Positions 59,447 to 64,000 of a stretch of 64,000 nucleotides of DNA are shown piece after piece. The notes beneath the pieces are model-generated. The model saw nothing but the letters and a program-made list of their open reading frames with translations, had not been told where the DNA came from and made no database searches. The stretch covers positions 3,941,001 through 4,005,000 of the forward strand of contig CM074758.1 in assembly GCA_037355855.1 (NCBI GenBank), in the 5' to 3' direction. Source of the stretch: Pseudo-nitzschia pungens. Its lineage: Eukaryota; Bacillariophyta; Bacillariophyceae; Bacillariales; Bacillariaceae. Numbering within the stretch: the stretch's first letter is position 1; each line of letters begins with the position of its first letter. The position numbers were made by a program, and so were the translations under genes.

Positions 59447-62404
59447 ATGCCTCCCCCCCCGCCAGCTTCCAGGCGAAAAAGGTCTACCTTGGCTAACACT
59501 CCTTCAAACAAACGCGCCTTTACGGGGACCCCTTCCCGCCGACTACCTGCTGGTTCCGTTCTTCAGGCTACTCCCTCTCCCCCTCCCTCTCCCCGTACAG
59601 CTAGGGATTCACTCCCTTCGGATGATGATATGTCCTTCACTTCTGCTGTGTCTACTGGTGCACTAGATGATGTTGATATGAGCACTGAGCAGTCAGGCAC
59701 TGGGCATTCAGACACAGGGCATTCAGGCAGTGGGCAGTCCGACAGTGGGACGTCTGACAGTGGGAAGTCCAACAGTGGGAAGCCCAACAGTGGAAATTCC
59801 AACAGTGGGACGTCCAACAGTGGGAAGCCCAACAGTGGAAAGTCCAACAGTGCGACGTCTAGGGATGGCCAGCCAGGCTCTGAGCACTCAGACTCTAAGC
59901 ACCCTCCTTCCAAGGTCTCTCCTTCCAAGTCTAGTCTGAAACAAGCTACTCTTGCATTTCTTTCTGACACACCGTCTGCAGAGCGACATGCCCTGCGCAA
60001 GAAAGCCCTGGCTGCTGCCAACAAAGCTCACTCAGATTCCTTCCTCTGGTGCTTCTACGGTAAGGGGCCTTTTACTGGTCGTGCTTCCATTCCCACCCCT
60101 ATCCACACTCTTCGTAAAACTCCAGCAGGATTCCGGCTATGGACTGGGTGTCCTAGTCCCACTCACTTCTTCAGCAAGAAAGATGGGAATGACAAGAAAT
60201 CCATCCATGATGTCTGTCAGTCTGCCATCCCTCCAGCATATGCTCAAGCTTTTCCTGACAACCCTGAGTGGAGAACTGCTTCTGTGGAGTCCCTGGTTTC
60301 CCTTGCTTCTCTCTGCTTTCAAGCCTCTGCAGACTGGACCAAGCAACCTTCAGGCCATGCTCTGAAGAGATGTCTTATTGGTTTGGTCAAGATGTCTCCT
60401 GAGTGTTTTGATGACCTGTATTGTGAAGGTAACCTTTTGCCCAGCACTGAAGGAAGAGTTTGGTTGGCAGCCAATCAGGTGCTTGGCTCCCACTGGCATT
60501 TCAAGAAGCGACCTCCTACACCTGCGCCAGCTGCAGTTGATGATGCTTCCACCTCCAAATCAGTGTCCTTTCTTCCTGGTGGTGGTGATGCTACTGTCTT
60601 GTCCTCCTCTGCTGGGCATTTCCTCCAACGCCGAGGGGTTTGCTCCAGTGATTCTAGAGCTCCAGTGGATGTCACTGCTGGCACCAAGTGTTCTCATAGT
60701 TCTTATGTCACTCTGTCCCTTCCAAGGTTGATGTCACAACGCCCTGGGGAACTATATGATGAGCTGCTCAAGTCTCTCAAGGAAGCTTTGGATCTTCTAT
60801 GGACTGTTGACAAGCGCCTGGTGTTGTATGTTTTTCCCTCCAGAGCCAGGCTCAACCCCAAGGCCAAGCCTGTTACCAAGTTTTGGACGACACTTCCTGA
60901 CAGGAAGACCTTGGAATTGTATGTTGCTCAGCTCTGGCTTCGCAGTAGAACTGCTCCTCATCTACGCTTCTTTGTGGGCCACAGTGCTTCCCTGGAGAAA
61001 CTCTTTTCAGCACAATTGCTCCAGAGGCTCAGAGACCGTGATATGGACCTGAAATATGACCACATACAGGCCCCAGTTATTGTCACGTGTGGCTTTCTCC
61101 TTGGATCTTACATGCAGAGTTTTGATCTTGACCACTACAACGAATTGCTTCACACTCATCCCAGGTTTCAGGCGTGTCCTATTGCTGTTATCAGGAAGAA
61201 TATCAGCCTTGACAACTCCAGAACTCCTGATCCCAATCCGGTTCTGGCTGCTCATGTTTTATGTGATGCAACAAAGCGCGCCCAAACTGTTAAGCTCCTC
61301 AAAGCCCAGTTCAACCGGTGCAAACCTTCAGACATTGCCTCTTTACCTGATGGTAAATTCTACAAGTTTATTGAGACAGCTACCAATCCTTCTGACAGAC
61401 CTCTTCCCCCCTCCAAGCTCAAGACTGTTCGCCAGGCTAAGCACCGCCAAGCTAAATTTATTGAGAGCCATGAAACTGCTCCTGTTCTGGGGGTAGTTGA
61501 TCTTGATCTTCCAGTTGACCTGGGCCAAGGGCTGGGTTTGAAGACACTGCGCAGTGTGCTTCTGGGTATCAGAACCCGTGACAATTGGTCATGGCCTCTT
61601 TTTCTTTCTGTCGATACCAGTTCATACCGAGGCGAGATCCTTGCTTTGTACAATATCACTACCAAGGCTGAAGCAATGGCCATGTTGTCTTTCCTGCCTA
61701 TTATACTGGAAGCTCATTATGGTTCTTGTGTTCGACAATGGTTCTCTTCTGAGTGCTTGACTGAAATGGAAGCCTACCATTGGGATGCTGCTGCCAATTG
61801 TGTTGTGGAAACTGAACCTGCTGCAGATCCAATGCAGGATGACTCTCTTCCCTTTTTTGGTGATGGGGATGCAAGAGATTGGGAACTTGTTGATGATGAC
61901 TTGTCAGTTGACCTTGCCCCAGACCTCACCTTTGATCTGGATCTGCACTTTAACCTCCAAGCCCGTGCTGACAGTGGTGGTGGCGGATTTGATGATTCTC
62001 AATCCATGGATACTTTAGCAACCGGTACTTCCAATCTCACTGATGTCCAGGCTTCAGCGCCTGCAGGTGGTGTTCCTACTGGAGGTGATCCTTCCAATGT
62101 TGCCAAGGCTGATGCCTCTCCTGGTATTCCTCCTGAAGTTCCCCCTGCAGTTCCTGACCCTCCCCAGAATGCCATGGCCGGTGACCTCCCTGTGGCCTCT
62201 CCTGATTCCTCAACTGCAGTTCCTGCTGCCGGTGGTGGGGAAGACGCAGCCTCTGCATTGAGGCTTGGAGTTGCTGCAATTGCATTCTCCTCCAGCCATG
62301 ATGCTAGCGTCAGTGATTTGAGCCATGCCAATGTTTCCACCAAATCAGCTCCGGCAACTCTTCCTTCCGTGCGACAGACTGGGTTTCCTTCTGATCATGG
62401 TTAG
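59447..62404 (+). CDS. LINE-7 ORF1
   Basis: 985 residues from ATG 59447 (CCCACCATGCC). The frame is open further upstream but has no ATG, so this start is chosen. Residues 1-50 are basic and Pro rich; about 85-145 is a low-complexity run of NSGK/NSGT repeats encoded by 15-base units; then SKHPPSKVSPSKSS. The central part has globular-looking blocks (FLWCFYGKGPFTGR, PGELYDELLKSLKEALDLLW, HLRFFVGHSASLEKLFSAQLL). The C-terminal third is acidic (DDDLSVDLAPDLTFDLDL) then Pro/Ala/Ser rich. I recognise no RRM or zinc knuckle; the RNA-binding role is assumed from position. It overlaps ORF2 by eight bases. Confidence 0.88.
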   Translation: MPPPPPASRRKRSTLANTPSNKRAFTGTPSRRLPAGSVLQATPSPPPSPRTARDSLPSDDDMSFTSAVSTGALDDVDMSTEQSGTGHSDTGHSGSGQSDSGTSDSGKSNSGKPNSGNSNSGTSNSGKPNSGKSNSATSRDGQPGSEHSDSKHPPSKVSPSKSSLKQATLAFLSDTPSAERHALRKKALAAANKAHSDSFLWCFYGKGPFTGRASIPTPIHTLRKTPAGFRLWTGCPSPTHFFSKKDGNDKKSIHDVCQSAIPPAYAQAFPDNPEWRTASVESLVSLASLCFQASADWTKQPSGHALKRCLIGLVKMSPECFDDLYCEGNLLPSTEGRVWLAANQVLGSHWHFKKRPPTPAPAAVDDASTSKSVSFLPGGGDATVLSSSAGHFLQRRGVCSSDSRAPVDVTAGTKCSHSSYVTLSLPRLMSQRPGELYDELLKSLKEALDLLWTVDKRLVLYVFPSRARLNPKAKPVTKFWTTLPDRKTLELYVAQLWLRSRTAPHLRFFVGHSASLEKLFSAQLLQRLRDRDMDLKYDHIQAPVIVTCGFLLGSYMQSFDLDHYNELLHTHPRFQACPIAVIRKNISLDNSRTPDPNPVLAAHVLCDATKRAQTVKLLKAQFNRCKPSDIASLPDGKFYKFIETATNPSDRPLPPSKLKTVRQAKHRQAKFIESHETAPVLGVVDLDLPVDLGQGLGLKTLRSVLLGIRTRDNWSWPLFLSVDTSSYRGEILALYNITTKAEAMAMLSFLPIILEAHYGSCVRQWFSSECLTEMEAYHWDAAANCVVETEPAADPMQDDSLPFFGDGDARDWELVDDDLSVDLAPDLTFDLDLHFNLQARADSGGGGFDDSQSMDTLATGTSNLTDVQASAPAGGVPTGGDPSNVAKADASPGIPPEVPPAVPDPPQNAMAGDLPVASPDSSTAVPAAGGGEDAASALRLGVAAIAFSSSHDASVSDLSHANVSTKSAPATLPSVRQTGFPSDHG

Positions 62405-64000
62405 CTCTTCTGGTCTGAGGTTTGATGGGGTGCCTTCCAATCCAAATCCCATCAATGCTTCTACTGTTTCTCCCTTTTCCCCCTCCGCCTCTTCCCCTGT
62501 CTCTCATTTTGTCCAATTAACTCTTCATGGAGACTCTCTTGCTGCTAAGGATTCTGATAGTTTTGGTCATTCCTTTCCTCAAGCTCCATCCTCTAATTCC
62601 ACCATTATCACCTTCCAAAACATTGGACCCCAACGTAGAGCTGCCTTTATGTCCAGGTCCAAGCACAACTCCCGACAATTTGTCAAGAGCAACGCTAGTG
62701 TGGCGCTTTTTGCTGAACATTGTTTGAATGAATCCAAGCTCCTGCCCTGTGATCTTTTTAATCGGCGCATGAAGAATGTCTGTCCCTCAAGTTTTTCCTA
62801 TCTTGCCAACAACAAGCATGAAGCTTCTGACTGTTCATGGCTTCAGCCTGGTGGTACAGGGTTTTCCATTGATCAACTGTTCAGTTCCCACAAGATTGCC
62901 CATGGGGCTGATCCTTCTGGTCTTGGGAGATGGTCCTTTGTCAAGTTTCAGGGCAGGGATGGTTACACTGTCACTATGTTTTCTGCTTACTGCCCTGTTG
63001 AAAATGACAGGGACCTTGGTTCCGTCTGGAATCAACAGTACCGATACTTTCAAGCAGCTGAAAATCTTTTCAGTCCCAACCCATGCATTCTCTTTCACAG
63101 GGATTTGACTGCTGCCCTTCAGGTCTGTCTGGGTGCAGGTGACCAGGTCATTCTTGGGATTGATCAAAATGCTGATGTTCGGACTGATGGCTTGTCTTTT
63201 GAGCTCAAGGCTCTTGGTTTCAGAGATGCCATTCTTACCCTTCATAGTCAGTCTTCTCCTCCTGCCACTCACAACCGCAACACTACCAGAACACCAATTG
63301 ATGCCATTTGGGTCTCTGAGAATGTTGATGTTCTCAGGGCTGGGTATTGTCCCTTTGGTGGCGCCTATGGTATGGAATCGGACCACAGAATGCTTTGGAT
63401 TGAAGTCTGTAATTGCAGCCTCATGGGCAAACACCTGCCATCTCCCGTGAGCTTCTCTCATTCCAAACTCCAGTCCTCCCACCCTCATCTGCGCCAACGG
63501 TATTTCAAGCGTGTCAGGCACAGCTTTCTCAAGGCTGGAGTGTTTTCTCTCCAAGCTAAGCTGGAACACCTCCTGGCTCAGTTTCAGTCTGGGGATATTT
63601 CTGTGCGCGCTGATCTCATCACCACATATGAAGTCCTCCATGAAACCTCCACCTCTCTCAGGCTCTCTGTTGAACAAAACCTTTGCCACACAAGAGCTGG
63701 TCTGGTTCCATGGTCCCCGAAGCTGCAAGTCTATCGTGATACAATTGACTTTTGGCGGCGTGTTGTTCAGCTGAGACAGGGTGTGTCCACCAGTCATACT
63801 GTTTTGAAAAGGCTGGCATGCAAGCTTTCTCTCTACAAAGGAGAACACTGTGATCTTTCCAGTGCTGTCCTCCACCTGAAACAAGCTTACAGGCAATACC
63901 GGGCAGTGAAAAAATTGGCCCCCTCTTGGAGAGACTCCTTCAATCAAGGCCTGGTGGATGCACTTCTTGCTGAAGGCAAACCTCACAACCAGAATGCTTC
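62397..64000 (+). CDS. LINE-7 ORF2, 5' part, open at the window edge
   Basis: ATG at 62397 lies in ATGGTTAG, sharing bases with the ORF1 stop (62402-62404). The frame is open to 64000 (about 534 codons). It encodes the AP endonuclease (STIITFQNIGPQRRA, LGIDQNADVRTDG, TPIDAIWVSENV, GMESDHRMLW with the SDH motif) and the linker before the RT (KLSLYKGEHCD, YRAVKKLAPSWRDSF). It differs from LINE-1 ORF2 by scattered substitutions, with catalytic motifs kept. The expected role is nicking target DNA and reverse transcription. The start overlapping a stop suggests coupled reinitiation. The RT, RNase H and 3' end lie outside. Confidence 0.9.
   Translation, partial: MVSSSGLRFDGVPSNPNPINASTVSPFSPSASSPVSHFVQLTLHGDSLAAKDSDSFGHSFPQAPSSNSTIITFQNIGPQRRAAFMSRSKHNSRQFVKSNASVALFAEHCLNESKLLPCDLFNRRMKNVCPSSFSYLANNKHEASDCSWLQPGGTGFSIDQLFSSHKIAHGADPSGLGRWSFVKFQGRDGYTVTMFSAYCPVENDRDLGSVWNQQYRYFQAAENLFSPNPCILFHRDLTAALQVCLGAGDQVILGIDQNADVRTDGLSFELKALGFRDAILTLHSQSSPPATHNRNTTRTPIDAIWVSENVDVLRAGYCPFGGAYGMESDHRMLWIEVCNCSLMGKHLPSPVSFSHSKLQSSHPHLRQRYFKRVRHSFLKAGVFSLQAKLEHLLAQFQSGDISVRADLITTYEVLHETSTSLRLSVEQNLCHTRAGLVPWSPKLQVYRDTIDFWRRVVQLRQGVSTSHTVLKRLACKLSLYKGEHCDLSSAVLHLKQAYRQYRAVKKLAPSWRDSFNQGLVDALLAEGKPHNQNA

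Larger units (their letters stand above)
57464..64000 (+). mobile_element. LINE-7, LINE with intact 5' end, running off the window
   Basis: Starts ACAATTTTGCG, matching the 5' end of LINE-0. Contains a 2-kb 5' UTR, complete ORF1, and ORF2 open to the window edge. The most complete copy here and potentially active, but its 3' half is not visible. Possibly one insertion event with LINE-6 (inverted 5' part). Confidence 0.9.

Overview
The window is entirely transposable elements; I found no host gene, tRNA, rRNA or CRISPR array. The organism is a eukaryote, and the content points to a stramenopile, most likely a diatom. The Copia-type Pol carries the LDSHADT protease signature typical of the CoDi Copia lineages described in diatoms. 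The Ty3/gypsy-type Gags carry a CHHC knuckle (CRIPGHNHDW..C), and the LINEs have an AP endonuclease, RT, RNase H and a C-terminal Zn-finger. The diatom call is inference; the species is not determinable here.

Matching LTRs, terminal inverted repeats and target-site duplications (TSDs) resolve the window into nested insertions. From the left: Copia-A (minus, <1-3517) sits in GagOnly-D (minus, 3518-5370). Next come a mariner-like MITE (Mar-1, 5373-5892), a gypsy remnant (Gyp-G2, 5893-6423), and the 3' end of Gyp-E2 (6424-6583). The Gyp-E2 LTR is split at a TA by a second mariner-like element, Mar-2, whose outer ends are at 6584 and 55908. Mar-2 holds two large insertions. (1) Gyp-G (minus, 6632-26903, 188-bp LTRs, TSD ttgtc). 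Its 3' LTR contains Gyp-E (plus, 6705-18311, TSD tctat), whose pol contains Gyp-F (plus, 10919-16693, TSD tatct). Its leader contains the gag-only element GagOnly-C (plus, 22724-25967, TSD ggtgg). (2) Copia-B (minus, 27034-55100). Its 3' LTR contains LINE-1 (27310-33930). Its pol contains LINE-0 (37356-47672), which holds LINE-3 (38964-47126), which holds LINE-2 (39218-43975). A separate unclassified element, Ins-H (48123-49354), carries a minisatellite and also splits the same pol.

Right of Mar-2 the Gyp-E2 LTR resumes (55909-56137). Two minus-strand LINE 3' fragments follow, LINE-5 and LINE-6. Then comes LINE-7 on the plus strand (57464 to beyond 64000), the best copy: a 2-kb 5' UTR, a 985-residue ORF1, and an ORF2 still open at the window edge.

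The most interesting signals concern how these elements are expressed and copied. In three elements from two LTR superfamilies, gag and pol lie in one frame separated by a single UGA. A base-paired segment with one covarying pair follows the gag stop and is kept even in the pol-less gag elements. A 14-bp palindrome, not a tRNA-like sequence, sits at the primer-binding position of four gypsy-type elements, and a different 14-bp palindrome does so in Gyp-G. A segment of the LINE 5' UTR resembles antisense non-coding sequence in the gag-only elements. The LINE 3' end carries a small hairpin with a covarying pair next to an (ATT)n tail. These structural calls were made by eye and no folding or database search was run.
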